Below, one piece after another: positions 35,840 through 49,400 of a stretch of DNA of 64,000 nucleotides. A program made the position numbers and the translations under genes. Source of the DNA: Polytrichum commune (taxonomy: Eukaryota > Streptophyta > Polytrichopsida > Polytrichales > Polytrichaceae); NCBI GenBank assembly GCA_950295325.1, contig OX485803.1, positions 76,213,554-76,277,553 on the forward strand, written 5' to 3'. How positions within the stretch are numbered: position 1 is the stretch's first letter; each line of letters starts with the position of its first letter. Below the pieces are notes generated by a model. It had not been told where the DNA came from. It did not search any database and saw only the letters and a program-made list of their open reading frames with translations.

Positions 35840-36343
35840 GGGCCACTTCACACATGAGCCAAGAGTCGTGACCCTGAAGTTGTGAGAGCCCAAAAGAAAA
35901 GTGTTCAAAGGCCGTTTCAAGACACCTCCAAAATCATGTAGTGTGGTCACGGATCCTCAAGTGTAATGTGAAGTCATATGTGCCCGGGCCCTCAACCAAA
36001 TGCTATTTCAATGAATTTCTATCCATGTGGGTCCTCACACATGATAAAATAGAATAAATCAACGGTTGTGAGCGTTCGGAGTGCAGTGGTCTTCTAGTTT
36101 TGTATTAGGCCTACTTTCAAGAGATGGTTTTTGAAAACAGTCCATGTGACCACGAAACATGATCCATTTGATGCCATGTAAGAATTCATGTAGACTTTGA
36201 CATCCATCTTGCATTCACATACTCCGTTGGTCCCTCAAGTGTAGTGTGAAGTAGCGAACTTGGACCGGCTCCGCCTTTTCCACCAATGAGAGTGCTTGAA
36301 GTACAATGGTCATGGGCTCTCAGTCTTGTGAATAAAGTGGCCC
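35840..36343. mobile_element. PIF/Harbinger-like MITE, copy 1 (504 bp, TAA duplication)
   Basis: The left end GGGCCACTTCACACATGAGC is matched in inverse by the right end, whose last bases are AATAAAGTGGCCC. Similarity extends about 38 bp inward, to the GTGACC / GGTCATGGGCTCTC pair. TAA flanks it directly on both sides (35,837-35,839 and 36,344-36,346). A GGGCC start with a TWA duplication fits PIF/Harbinger MITEs. It is the reverse complement of the copy at 60,874, and no transposase is present. Confidence 0.8.
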
Positions 36344-36761
36344 TAACTCCCATACTTTGGCTGGTTTTGGTGTTTTGGGAATTGATCACAGACTCTACCC
36401 TGGAACAGGTTACTAATAGGGAGACAGGTCCAACAAACATGAAATCATCACCAAGAGAGGTATCAGGAACTAAGAGGTGAGCCACAGATGAGCAAGGAGA
36501 TTCGGATCTTGAAACTCCATGGAGAGAAGCTAGGACATGAGCATGAGTATGAGTATGTCCCTAATATCAATTATTTTGGGACATGTCTGTAATTTATGGA
36601 AGTGTTTTGAAGTGATTCTTAGATCCCTATATCCGAGTTTTCATGAGGGTTGTCCGTTCTAATATTTACTTTGCATGCTATAATTTTTATGTTGTATGTT
36701 TCACGACATGGTAGGGTGTGACAATCGGGGTTGAATCGCTTTGAGGGGACTTACAAAGAAT

Positions 36762-37145
36762 GTAGATGAGAGAATTTCATGAATATTGACAAATAAAATA
36801 AGAAGTTGGAGTTTTTTTGCACCTCATATGAAACTTGGAAGGTTGAGGGCTTCAGCTCGGCCCTAGTACGGCACAATACTTGTCTTGAATGGCAAAGCTC
36901 GTATACATGTAGATGAGAGAATTTCATGAAAATAGATAGAAAAATAAAAATAAAAATGAAAGCGATATTCGTTTGCACTTTCTGTGAAATTTTGAAAGTT
37001 GAGGGCTTGAGCTTGGCACTATTACTGCACAGTAATAGTCTTGAAGGACATAGCTCATATATATGCAAATGAGAGAGTTTCATGAATATTGAAAAACACT
37101 TAATCAAAATTGGAATTCGTTTGCACTTTCTGTGAAATTTTAAGA
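36762..37145. repeat. About 2.5 tandem units of 147-155 bp
   Basis: GTAGATGAGAGAATTTCATG at 36,762 recurs at 36,909 and, diverged, at 37,064. Each is followed by a CATATGAAACTTGGAAGGTT-like or TGTGAAATTTTGAAAGTT segment and GAGGGCTT. The 118-codon minus-strand frame here is a by-product of the repeat. Confidence 0.8.
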
Positions 37146-39385
37146 TTTGTGTTTAGGTGCTATGACTTCTTCTTCTTTTTTCCAAAAATTTATTTTTTCC
37201 AGATGTTGAGAAATTCATGTGAGACTTCAAAGTTCAAACTCTTTGTCCACATGTTCTGGTTTAAGTCTTTCTCATCACAAAACATGGCTACCAAATTAGT
37301 GAGAATGTAAGGAGTGTGTCAAATACTAAGTTTGACACAACTCCCCCAAGAACAAGGTTAATTGAATAGAAGTAGATGTATGAGCATTATACAGACATGA
37401 TGAAGACGGTAGTAACAAAAATTGATATTTGTTGAATTGCTTTTGTCAACACTGCAACTACAATAGATTGTCCAAAGAAAGTAGTAGTGTTTATTGAGAT
37501 ATTGCATTGGTTAAGTCATGCCTAATCCAAAATATGCAAGTTTGAATACGCAAATCATTTATGAATACCTTGCATTGCCTTGTCTGGTTTGTTAGGACTG
37601 GCAATAGCAATCTCCTCTTTGAAGAGAACAACACCTTGTGTATACAATGACCACTGTCCTATAAAGTCATATGGCTAAGCACAAGGCATACAAGGAAGCA
37701 ACTTTCCTTTGGCCATTTATTCACACGTCTACTTCACACATGAGATTGAAGGCCCGTGACCATTGCATTCTAAGATCTCTTGTTGGTCGAAAAGGCCATG
37801 ACTATTCAAGTTCACTTCACATTGGAAAGTGAAGGCCTAAGGGTCCAAAGATATTATCATGGATGAAAAGTCTACATGGGTTCCTACATGGCAAACTATA
37901 AATAACGTCTCATGGTTCACTGCAGTTTGCATCATGCCCACCTCCAAGAGGTAGGTTTGATTCAAATATAAGCAGACCATGTTAGTGATATGGCCTTTGG
38001 ATAAGAATCAAGGGCCCTTGCAACTACATGGTAACAACCCTTGGCTTGTGTGTGAAGTGGCCCTGAGATGAGTTTGTTGAACACTTGATTTGTGTGACTA
38101 AGCTACATAATTTGTATGATGCTTATAGATTTGTTGTCCATGATGTTCTTTGTGTGGGGTTTAAACCAATAATTGAATCAAAAGTGTGATATTGTAATAC
38201 AAGGCTATGGAAATAGCAAAATTTATACAACCTATGAAGTTTGATATATTTAGTACAATAATCCATGCTGACATGGACTAGAGGCGGCGAATGGACATTG
38301 CACGTCCATGTAAAATAAATACTGACATTCATTTTCCTTTACTTTTCCTATTCAATAAGGTGAACAACTTCTTTATAATTTAACCTTCTGATGGATGAGT
38401 ATACATATAGGGGTAAGATATAGGTTAACCTAGAAATAGGATGGTTGACCTCTAAATTGCCCCAACTTGTGCATTTCATTGAGCTTGGGAACTTTCATAC
38501 TCCCCTTGATGTCAAGTGAGCATGTGAGCCCAACTTTTATCAACATTGTTTGTGATAGGCCAATTGTATGGAAACTTCTTCATTAACAAATATGAGAAGA
38601 TTGAACTGTCATAAAGTTGAAGGTTTTCATTAGGATAACTGCCTAGTGGTTTTTTTTGGTTTTTTAGTTTTGTTTTTTTGATGGGTGTGTATTAATCTTA
38701 ACATTGTGGAGAATGATCATGAAGAAGAACATGAGAAGGAAGAAGAAGTTGAATTTCCAAATTTGGAGATCATATGCCTATCCTAGAAGGGGTCAAAGTT
38801 CTTAAACTGGAATATGCCTCTTATATCAAACTCAATTGCCATCTTTGAAGCAAGCTTGTATTTACCAATTTCCATATTGCTAATTTAGCCATTAGAATAG
38901 GCAATAGTGTTTCACATGCAAGGCCGCTTGCCTCCTCCTTCAAGTGTTAACGTCCTCTTAAGTAATGACTGTCTACAAGCGTCAAAAGTATGTTGGAGCA
39001 CCGCTCACCTACAAAATAAAGCAAAATTCAACATGATTTGCAACAACCTCAATTTCCTCTTTTTGAAACACATGAATCATGAGGTGATGGTTTAGAGTAC
39101 TTTACCACCAAGAGGTGGCTTGTCATGTCAGTGGGAGCAATGAAGGGCTCATCAATTATGCATGTACTACATGCATGAGGCCACAAAAATCAATGTAAAT
39201 GTTCAAGTACATATCCACACAATAGCTAAAGGGATTGCGGCACTTGGCACAAGATGGTAATGAGATGCGGCCTTGGGGATAAAGAGTCCCTTTCAACAAG
39301 TACCTAAGTCCCTTACCATAACATTGTTGAAGCATGGTATACCTTCGTGGAACCTAAACCACCGAATAACTGCAAATCAATAATG
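37146..39385. other. Intergenic DNA containing a shortened PIF-like MITE (37,711-38,063)
   Basis: 37,711-38,063 is a diverged, shortened copy of the 60,874 element in the same orientation: CTTCACACATGAGATTGAAG, GGCCCGTGACCATTGC and the end GTGTGTGAAGTGGCCC are recognisable. Outside it I see no gene. Confidence 0.6.
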
Positions 39386-39605
39386 GGGGAGAACCAGCAG
39401 TTAGTTACAGATGAACCGGTTGAGTTTGAGAAATAACCGGTTGAAGTTCAAGACTTCAGGAGAATTGCCGATCACTTTAGAGGAATTTATGGAATATACC
39501 TTGAATTATTAGAGAAAAACCGGACGACGAGAACATGTAACCGGTTGGACTTGCAAATACAAGGATCTCAACTGGTTTTGCCCAAAAATCTCCCCGATCA
39601 TTGCT
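39386..39605 (+). repeat. CCGGTT-rich dispersed repeat, copy 3 (most complete)
   Basis: The copy runs from GGAGAACCAGCAGTTAGTTA to CCCAAAAATCTCCCCGATCA. It contains AACCGGTTGAGTTTGAGA, ACCGGTTGAAGTTC and CATGTAACCGGTTGG. The ends carry a minimal inverted match (GGGGAGA), but no clear target duplication is visible, so the class of element is unknown. Confidence 0.75.
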
Positions 39606-42600
39606 GCAAATTTGGTGCTCAAAGTGTACTTACATTTCTCTTTTTTGGACGCTTTCAACACCTCATGGGGGGTGCACTCAATGTTAGAAATAGGAATCAC
39701 ATGTGTGCATAACCATACAATCGATATCTTTAATATACAAAACTCCTTCCCTCCTTAAAAATGATATACAATACATACAAATATGTAGCTAGGAAATCCC
39801 TTCGAATACATTCACAAGTGAAAATAAATAAACGAATCATATAGAGTCCAATTATATGATAACACCAAAAGATCATGTAGAAAATATGGCTTAAATACTC
39901 TTAGCAAACACGCACACACACATATAAAACATTGATGAAATAATTGATCTCATTGATCCATTATATGTAACTTATACATATTTGTTTCTACAATATAAGT
40001 CATTATAGCCAATGCAATGATAACATCTAACTCTACCGTCAAATAATATGTCAGATCATAGGTCCACATTGACCCATTTTTATTTTGATACCAACATAAT
40101 TTACATATTGGAAGGCCAGTCCAAGAGGTCAACTAGTTGTTGATACTCAATCCACCTATTGCCAATTGTGCGACACATCTTATAGACTTTTCCCAAATAC
40201 CAAGTCTTAGTGGTCAATGTTTTGGCCAGCTTGTTTATTTCCCTTTTTCCACTCTTTCAACTATTGCTTGGTAGACAAACAATACCACAAATTTACTTCC
40301 CAATTCCAATGAGTGAATATTATCTCTAACTCTAAATAGTCAAACTTTAGGTTTGACATACAACATACCAATCTTGATTATGGTGAGTCTATCCTTGAAC
40401 AATGAGGGATCACTATTTCAACTCACTACCCAAGGTACTCTTGTATACCTATCCACTTCAACAAATGACCATATAGAGAGTTGCAATAAATTTCTCTTAT
40501 GCTCATCGACAAGATTATTTGCCAGGCCTTAAATCACATTCAAGGGTTGGTACATTAGTCACTAAAAGTTCATCAAACACTATAAGCTCAATATCAATAC
40601 CTTTTGCACTGTCAACCTAAAGGTAGAAATAAAACTAAGTTTATATAAATAATACACCTAGTATATCTACAATTCTAGAGTAAAGAATACCCATATTATA
40701 TGTATAATTATAAACCCCTAGGCACAAGTAATGCCCCTTTTGTGCACCCAAGCAATTTTGTACATGCCACATTGGATGCATCCCCTGAGCAACACCTTCC
40801 CAATGTCAATGTTACAAACACTTTGAAAACATAAAACTGATAAGTAATGAATAGTGGAAAGATCAAAGTAGATAGCATTTTGAAATTATGATCACGTTAA
40901 ATCTTTGGAGACTCCTCAACTCCTTTGTAACGGGGAATGCTATCATGTGAGTGGTGGGAAGAAAAAAACATGAAAATACATGCAGTTGTAACCTAGACCC
41001 ATGGAATTTTAGAGTTGTTGGGGAGTTCAAAGAAAATTCTCTAATCCCAATCTTTGAAAGACACTAGTGTATTAAATAATGGAGGACACACATTGCAAAA
41101 TGGAGAACATTATGTTTTGAAGACAACTTATGAGGTGAATGGTGAAACTTCACATGTAAATCAAATTCCACTAATCAAGGTTATTGAGAATTCAAAAACC
41201 AACATTGAAAGCATTTGAACCCAAATTATACCAACAAATGCACTTAATGCTCTCTATGTAGAATGTTGCGTGGAAGCTTCGTGACTACCCATGTCATCTT
41301 GCATCCCTCATCATCATTGCTACCTTTATCCACTTCATGACACTCCTCAACTTTGTCATCTACAAATGCATGGCTATTCAAACATATAGATATGCGACAA
41401 GGTTCTGGTGCTGATGTCTACGCCAAAATCCTTTGTTACACTCTCTCTATATATGCACGAAGCACCATCAACCTAGGAGCAAACATTATGGATATTAGCA
41501 TTCCGGAAACACAAAACCAAACAATTAGGTGCCACAACATAGGAAAAGATGTTGTGAATGCAATAATTGATATTAATAAGCCTTACACTACATGAGAAAC
41601 TTACTTACTACCGGTAATGCAAGAGCACTTAGCCACCTTCCAAAGTGGTGCATCATCATCACCAAAGGAATAGGACTAGAACCCACTTCCACAAGGGAGT
41701 GGAGGAGGAGTAACATCACACAATGTAGCAAGAATAATGTTGTAAATGGCATAGTCACCCTCATATGCTACGAGGTGACGACTGCTACATTTGCAAACAT
41801 GGATAGAGGCACCTAGAAATGATTCAATCAACTAAAAAATTACAAGTTGTCAAAATGAATTTTTTTAATTTACAGTTTTTAATAATTGCCAAGGAAAAAG
41901 ATGCATCACCTAAAGATGCATAAGCATAAAAAAACCACAACTTTACGGCTTTGTCAATGATAGTAAACCCCTCACTGCTCACCACTCAATGCTCACATGC
42001 TAGCTTTCTCCCCTCATAACATCAATGCTACATACATTTTATAAAGGAACATCATATAACCTCCAATGATGACCATTACAAGGACCATCATTGAGAAATC
42101 AAAAATAAAAATAAAAATGGTTAGACTTCAAATCTACCCACATCAAATGTTTCCAGGATTAAATTTTAAAAAAAAAATCAATGTAATCCACACTCATCAT
42201 AAACAACACACCATTTGTTTGATTTAGTCCCAGGCCAATTGATCACCAAACTTGATGTGGCTTCCACCACGTTATTGGCCCCTCACACTAAATACAACAA
42301 TTCGGTGTACTTCTCACTTCGATTTCAAGACAACTTAAGTTTGTCTCGTCTCTTGTTGTAAACTTATTGCCTTGAACTCATGTAAGTATGTTATTGTCGC
42401 GTGTCTTTAAGTACCTTTTACCTTCTATTCAACTTCACCCGTTGTTGTCTTTTGGGGTGTCCTACTATCCGGGACGTCCTCAAAGCCTTCCCACCAACCC
42501 ACATGCGCCATGTCGGCAAGTACTTCCCTTGTTGGCAAGGACAAAGGGCGAGTCGAGTTCACGGGTTTCATAACTTCTTGTTATAAGTTAGTGTACTACC

Positions 42601-43319
42601 CGTGGAAGCTTTTCGGCTTGTGTAGTGTGACTCGTGTTAGAAGCGACCCCTCATCAATGCCGGGATTTCGTTTCTCACCAGGTGCCGTTTGAAAAGGCCC
42701 CTTGAAGGTTAACTTATTGTTTACTCATCTCAAATTTAACCCTAATAGATTTATCCAAGTTTTTGACTCCAATGCAATTAGGTTGTCCCACACTAATATA
42801 TCCACAATCCACAATTTTTTTTGAATATATAATATAATATTAAAAAACATATATAGTTTTTTTCTTACTGTAGTTGCTATGTGGATGAATACATAAAATT
42901 ATAAGGTTTTTTGATCTAGTTTTGATCCAATGTGATTTGCATGGGTGAGGAGGAAACCTATTCACAAAGGCAACCTAATTGCACATAGGAGTGTAGGTGT
43001 GAGTGTAGGGTGTTGTGAAGTCGTGGCACTTTGAGTGCCCCAAAGCTAATTATCACTTTGAATTGGATATGGATCTTGACCAATGTGGCTACGACATGCA
43101 ACAATTTTATTTCAAAAAAATGATGATTTTTTATTAAACCAAACAACGGTAATAAGGAGGTTAACATTCCATCCTGCATTTTTAATGCCTGAATGAGGGG
43201 TCATATTTTTTGGGGGTCCCCCCCCCTTCTTATGGTAGTATTTGAGAATATATCATGCTAGTAGGTGAATCTTATGGATTATATGGTGTTTGATGGGTTT
43301 GGGGGGATGGGTGTATGGG
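39606..43319. other. Gene-poor DNA with one dispersed repeat
   Basis: 39,960-40,210 is similar to 56,540-56,775. On the minus strand both read as related broken protein (for example YKMCRTIGNRWIEYQQLVD against YKMRRKFDNYWVEYRDPIN), so they may be remnants of one transposon gene. A GC-richer patch at 42,390-42,700 has overlapping plus-strand frames without a motif. A G5-T-C10 run lies at about 43,212-43,227. Confidence 0.45.
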
Positions 43320-44385
43320 TGTATGGCTATCTATGGGGAACCCTAGTAGACATAATATGTCGGGTCTTAGCTAGACCATGGATGTGCATGTGTTGGGAAG
43401 GCATGTGCATTGTATGAACTATTCTAGGATTGTGATGTCTTGGGGCCAATTTGTGTTGGTTGCCTACATTTACAAGGGTTTAACACCTTGTGTGTTTGTT
43501 GGATTGGAGTGTGTGGGCTTATTGGTGTACTGCTTTGTTGTGTCGGGCTATGTGAAGGCCTTTTATGCACGAGTGCATGTCGAGAGTAGGTGTGGCCACG
43601 TGTCGATTTCGTGGTTTGGGCAAATTGTGCAATTGGGGTTGGGATATGCCAATGGCTAGAATATGTATTTTCAGTGGTCTCCCATGTATTGGGTGTATCG
43701 GAATTTTAAGGTTTGTGTAATTTATGCATCGGATATGCTTGAGGCTTTCCAAAAGTGGTTTAAGAGTTTTTGATTGATTTGCTCATTAGACACCCATTTA
43801 TCGACATATGTGAATTTGGATTTTCCAATTCATAGTTCTTGTTCGTCGTGGTATTTGTTTATGTATGTTTAGAGGTTGTAGATTTCTCCATAATGATCAC
43901 TTGTCGGGGTTCCGTTGAGCCAATAAGGTATGGTGCGTGTGATATGTATGCAGGGTGTGGGGGTTGGTTTGTTGCGGGTGGTTCCTTCGTTTGCTAGTTA
44001 ATTTGCAATTTCGTTGCCTAAGATTTTGATGTGAAGTATGGTTAAGATAAGTAGTTTGTCGAGGTGGTTGTGTTGGGATGAGGGGTGGCAACTTGTGTGC
44101 AAATAGTTTTTACATTGAGCCCCTTACTTGGCCTCTTAGGTTAACATGTGATTGCACAATTGCAAAGGAGAAGTCATCTGGAAAGATTGCTCTCATATAT
44201 TTGTGCACACAACCAACCACCTTCAATTTTTCACAACAATTTCTGTGTGATGCAGTGACTAACCTACTAGTGTAACTATTCATATGTCAGTTCAAGTTCA
44301 CCTGCAAGTGCTCCCCCGCCCCTGTGGTTCACATAGTCAAATGAACCAACGGCCATTAGGAGATTTTTTTTATTTTTTATTTTTT
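43320..44385 (-). pseudogene. Decayed LINE (non-LTR retrotransposon) 3' end: RNase H and C-terminal zinc motif
   Basis: On the minus strand, from about 44,385 down, AVGSFDYVNHRGGGALAGEL resembles the first RNase H strand. KILGNEIAN then a stop and LANEGTTRNKP match the RNase H end (normally GNExADxLANEG). Next come NQKLLNHFWKASSISDA and TLKFRYTQYMGDH, followed by the NCTICPNHEIDTWPHLLSTC zinc-binding segment and, after a frameshift, GLHIARHNKAVHQ. The far C-terminus near 43,350 (GLAKTRHIM) resembles the ClArLrPDi block of related LINEs. Several stops and at least one frameshift show it is dead, and the reverse transcriptase is not recognisable upstream. Plus-strand frames over the same DNA are antisense shadows. 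Confidence 0.7.
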
Positions 44386-46414
44386 CTCAACTTCTACAAG
44401 CTGACATTTGTAAGAACAACAAGGGGGGGGGACAAAGTGCTAGGAAAAGTCAAATGAGATTTGTGACGTACAACGTTCTTATGGAATTAAGATATGCTTT
44501 GATTCGTGTGATCCTAAAGTCGTTGTGCTTAAGTTATAACATGATTACTAATCCCAGGAAAGATTTGGATAATATGTATGGGTTAGGTAAGGGACAATAG
44601 TGCTTGAAGTGTCTATAATAGGCACTTCTACCCTAAGAATGGTCCAAGTGCAACAAATGCACTAGCTACAATAGACAATTTAAAATTTGGAATGTACACT
44701 CATGCCCGGGCAAGCCCACCCGTTGCCATATCCACATGACAAACATTGATTACAAATGAAATGTACATATTATGTCAAAATTGCGACGAGAGCTCCCACC
44801 CATAGCCATACCCATATACATTTACAAAAAGTAGATACAATCATCTACATTTTCCAACAAATTGAGACCGTTTGCGGCCATCGAAAACTTGCCAAAAACA
44901 TAATGAGACAAGCAATCAATACCCTTAACCTTTAGATGTGGCCAATAAGAGCCATTGGATGCAACCAATACTGGTAGAATCCATTCATTAGTGGCCCACA
45001 CCAATAGGTGTGCAAGGCTATTAATGTGACTCATTTCCACCTAAAATTTTGTCATTTGCCTAACATAGCCTAGGATGCTTCAATTGATGAGCTCTATATC
45101 ATGTCTTTTTGCAAGACAATGTGACATTCGAAAAACGAAATTGAAAGATACCCAAATGCAGATATAGCAACTGGTGGAAGAATGCACCGCATACAAATTT
45201 GCATCCACAATTACAATTTGTGGATGGCTGAGGGAGGATTTGCTACGTGGATACAGAATTGGATGGCAAATTATATAAGAGTCCACTGGCTAAAGTTTAC
45301 CTAACATAGTCTTCAAGATGTATGGAATCTGGGTGTACCTTCTGGACAGCCTCAGAGCAGAGCATTCATACACTCTTGCACATGATATGTACATTTATTC
45401 TTCACCTGCTATACACCTTTTCCCCAGCAAAATAATTGACCTGAAAAAGCTTCTGCTTATGCACCACGTGTACTATGAACCACAATCTGCAGACTTGAAG
45501 TGGAAACCATGCACCCCATAGAGAATAGAAAATTGGTATGCTACGTACACATAAAGATCATCACATAAACCACAAAGCTTGCCTACTATTAACATGAAGA
45601 ATCTCAAGTCATCTGAACTTCTAATGAGGTTGGAGCATGGAGCAGTCTGAGAGTACCAATCAAAGCAAATTTCTAGGTGGGTTAGGTTTTCAAATGCATG
45701 ATGATGTCAACTAGTAGGTTTATGCATCTGTGAAGTAGTCTTAATAAGGTTACAATCCAAGTCGGCTCACTGCTGGATTGGAAAAATACTCAACTACTCA
45801 AAAAGCTCAATTATACATCTGCCAAAGCTATTCCTTGAGTGGACAATATCTTCTTAGTCTACAATGATCTGTACGTAATGAGAAACTCGAGTTCCTGCAA
45901 AACGTAACTTTAAATCAGGTTCACAATGCTCTTACCCTCAAAGGCGAGCACTTGGAACAGCCAACACCAGCACAAGAAAACATACTGGTAATTTGGTCCA
46001 AATAATTTGAGATATTACAGCTCTAACAAGTTCCCCTGTCTTTAGAAGAGATAAGGGCAATAATGTGTTTTCGCGCATGGTATGGGTACTAAAGAGAACC
46101 TGACAACCCAGTAAGCTTTCTAAGCACCAATTCTTAGTTCTCACCTATCCCATACTTGAAGTCATAAAGTATGATCCAGTCAAAACTGACTGCGACATCT
46201 CAAGTGACGAATTCAGGAGGTGGGCTGCTGGCACTCCAGTATAAACACCATGGTTGTGGGTTCCTTGAGTAGAGGAATTTTGAAGCACAGCTGCAACACC
46301 TGTCTTCCAGCTCATCCTAAGAGCTGTCCTATACAATAGCTCATGAGGTGTAGTAAAAGGATTTTAGCATAAGCTTAAATCCCTAATTTGTCTACGGCCA
46401 GTAAGACAAATCAA
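44386..46414. other. Intergenic DNA and probable 3' UTR of the methyltransferase-ACT gene
   Basis: Minus-strand frames at 44,822-45,040, 45,080-45,286 and 45,938-46,336 are short and without motifs. The last of these probably lie in the 3' UTR of the gene ending at 46,415. A nine-G run occurs at about 44,425, but without the CTC/GAG ends of the transposon family. Confidence 0.4.
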
Positions 46415-49400
46415 TCACTTGTAATTCAGGAGCTTGCGGCGCTCGACAAGGCGATCCAGAATGTGCCTCCTGACAGTTTCCCAATGTGACTCCAACAGCG
46501 GACCTTTAGTTCCACCATCCACCACATAAAAGATGTCTAGTACATAAGAGTCTTGTGTCGATATTTTGGCCTTCTTGACACTGCAATCAAAGCATCAGAA
46601 GAGTAAGGAGAAAATGAAGTGCCTCATGTTACAGTGTAAGGTGCTCCATCAAAGCTTCTGTACTTTGAAAATAATGTGTGAAGAGCAAGAGTTGTGGCAA
46701 TCATTCAGGGTGAATGAGGTCCAAACTGAATTATAATGTCATGGCCTCCAAAATACACAATATTATCAACACAACAGAAAGCTCTTGACTATACATTTCT
46801 TATACACTGGAAACACAACACACGTGCTCTCAAAGCAAGCTCAAATAGTCCAAACAAGACATGCAAATAGCTTAAATTCCTTGTTCTCAGAAAAGAAAAT
46901 TGCTGAAGAATGTGATTTACCTCACTCCAGTTTCATTGAATGCAAGTGTGAGGTCAAACAGTAACATGTCTTGGTCCACTCCCTCTACAGTGACTTCTGT
47001 TTGCCCATCATCATTCTGAAAATAAACTTGAAAAGTTGGTTCTTCGTTTCCAATATTAGTGACCTCCATTGAGACAACCGCCTCAGCATGTTCAAGGGGC
47101 TCAGGTGCTACTTTGCCTGCCATCGAGGCATCACTTGAAGACAACGAGGTATCATTGTTCTCTGGATCCATCTGCAAAAGAAAGGTGCCGTCCGTAAGCT
47201 ATACATTAGCCATTTCTAAGCTTTGCACTGTAAATATAGAATCATTGAGCTCTCCTTATCAAGCAACATGTTAATCCGTAACCAGCTAGCAATTGCATAT
47301 CACCTTCTCCCGCCCATCCCTCTCCAGTCACCAATTTCATTTCATTTGCATTTTCAACAACTCAACCTCCTTCCAAGTGTCTCTGTATCTTTGACTGCAT
47401 CATTAGGAAAGGAGGTGCCAGGGCACCACTACATCCAGTGTTCAACTTTCAGCCATGTCCTGTCCTGTTTTTTGGGACTCCCTAAACCTGCAGATTCAGT
47501 GATTTTTATGTGTGCACGTTTCTAAATCACATTAATTCCTAAGGTAGAAATCTTGTGACCTCCATACTGATTTAATCTTCTAGTATATATTGTGACAATT
47601 GTCATAATTACTTGAATAACAGATATTTAATAATAGACACGGTGCTTTTGATGCTATGACTATACATGTATAAAAATATTGTATTGAGATATGACATAAG
47701 AGCCGTACATCTCTCTAGTAGCTGAACATTTTCTTTAATTTCCTCATTTACATGGTATTTACTACGACCCACATTAAGTTAGGAGTCCATACTTCTTTTG
47801 ATAGTATGAGGTGTTGCAAAGTGATTGAAGTCTAAAATTATCATGGTGAAGAGTCATAAACAGAATGTAGACTTTCACAAGAAGGCCATAGAAATGCTTA
47901 CAGGCAAGTGCCAATGAAGCCTTGTAGCATAGTCTTCAACGTTAGAGACCTGAGAATTTGTGTGCCAAACATCATGATTAGAAAAGTTAAAAAGACAATT
48001 ATAGACACTATTGTACAAGAGGGGTGAGTCATATGAGGACAGAGCTCCCTAGTGGATGATACTTTGCATTTCTTTTGTGATTGACATGACATATCCAACT
48101 ATCTAATTAACATGACATATCCAACTGTTACTTAGAGACTACTGCCGAAATTGGGAACTGACAGACATAATAGTTTGGAATGATATTGACTCAGCATTAA
48201 CAAGGTAGAAGCTTCACCTTTACAACACCTTCATGTTGAGGATATACTGAAGGTGTGTTGCATAGTGACCCTACAGAAAGTTCACTTGCTGTGGAGTATG
48301 ATGCCGTATCATCACACAAGTGCACCGGAGGACCTGCTTGTGTGCTCTCGAAAGAGGTTCCAGAGCTATGATCAAGTGCAGCAAGCTGTAACCGCCACTG
48401 CTCAGCAAGACTCTGCATAGACTGGAACTGATCTCCCACACCATCTACAGAGGGGCTCACAAGAACAACGTCAGGACATCTTATAAACTAACTACAATTT
48501 CAACATTGCACTACATGTCACATAAACATATGATCCTTGACTCACCAGGATTGAATATATCATGTTGGCCAAGTTCACCTGGGTAATGAGTATCAACATC
48601 ACTCATATCAAGCCCCAAATAATTTACAAGATTATGTCCTCCACTGTTGGTCTTCTCAGAGTTCTGCTGTTCCAACTCAATCATGGACCCCTCTGCCGTA
48701 GAGCCTGAGCTCTGTGAAGAGACATCTGATTTTGCAGATAAGAAAAGGCTGCTGGAAGATAGATGGGCAGTGTACGATGGACTTCGACATATACCCTGTT
48801 CTTGAGAGTACTCCCTATCATTAATGGGATCTTCACAGCCCTCATACCACTTTCTCCTGTATAGCACACATAATTAGTGCATCTGATAAGTAAACGCCAT
48901 GTAGAAACAGTTCTGAGGAAACCCTGCAATATGACTATTGCAATTGTTACTGTCTATCCAGTTCCCTTACTCAATAAAATGAGGCACTTCAAGGATAACA
49001 TTGAAAATGTCACAAGTTTGACTCTTGTCTAAAAGACCAAAGTCCTTTGTCACAAGGAAGACAATATCCTCATATACAGGATGTGACAAAGTTTTAACAT
49101 GACTAAAATTTAAGAAAGATACATGAGACAATAGAACTGACAAGTAGGGGAAAGACAAGTTTGAAAGCAAAAGTAGGATCCTTATTAAAAGACGGTTTGC
49201 CAACCCCTCTATTCAATCCTTCAAATAAATCAGAAAATCAAAGCTAGAGTTTCGCCATCTCCTTAGATCTCCATTTTGAGATGATTAGTGCAACTCACCC
49301 TCGATTGAAATCCTCCCAGGTGACAATCTTGGTCACTTCAATCCCTCGGTTCAATGGAAGAGTAGAAGAATCAACACCAGGTTGTCTCCTCACATGCCGA

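Noticed and set aside
41353-41816. Plus-strand frames of 80 and 74 codons
   Set aside because: No motif, no splice context and AT-rich composition like the surrounding DNA.
43378-43659. 93-residue plus-strand frame
   Set aside because: Antisense to the LINE C-terminal region, which is better supported.
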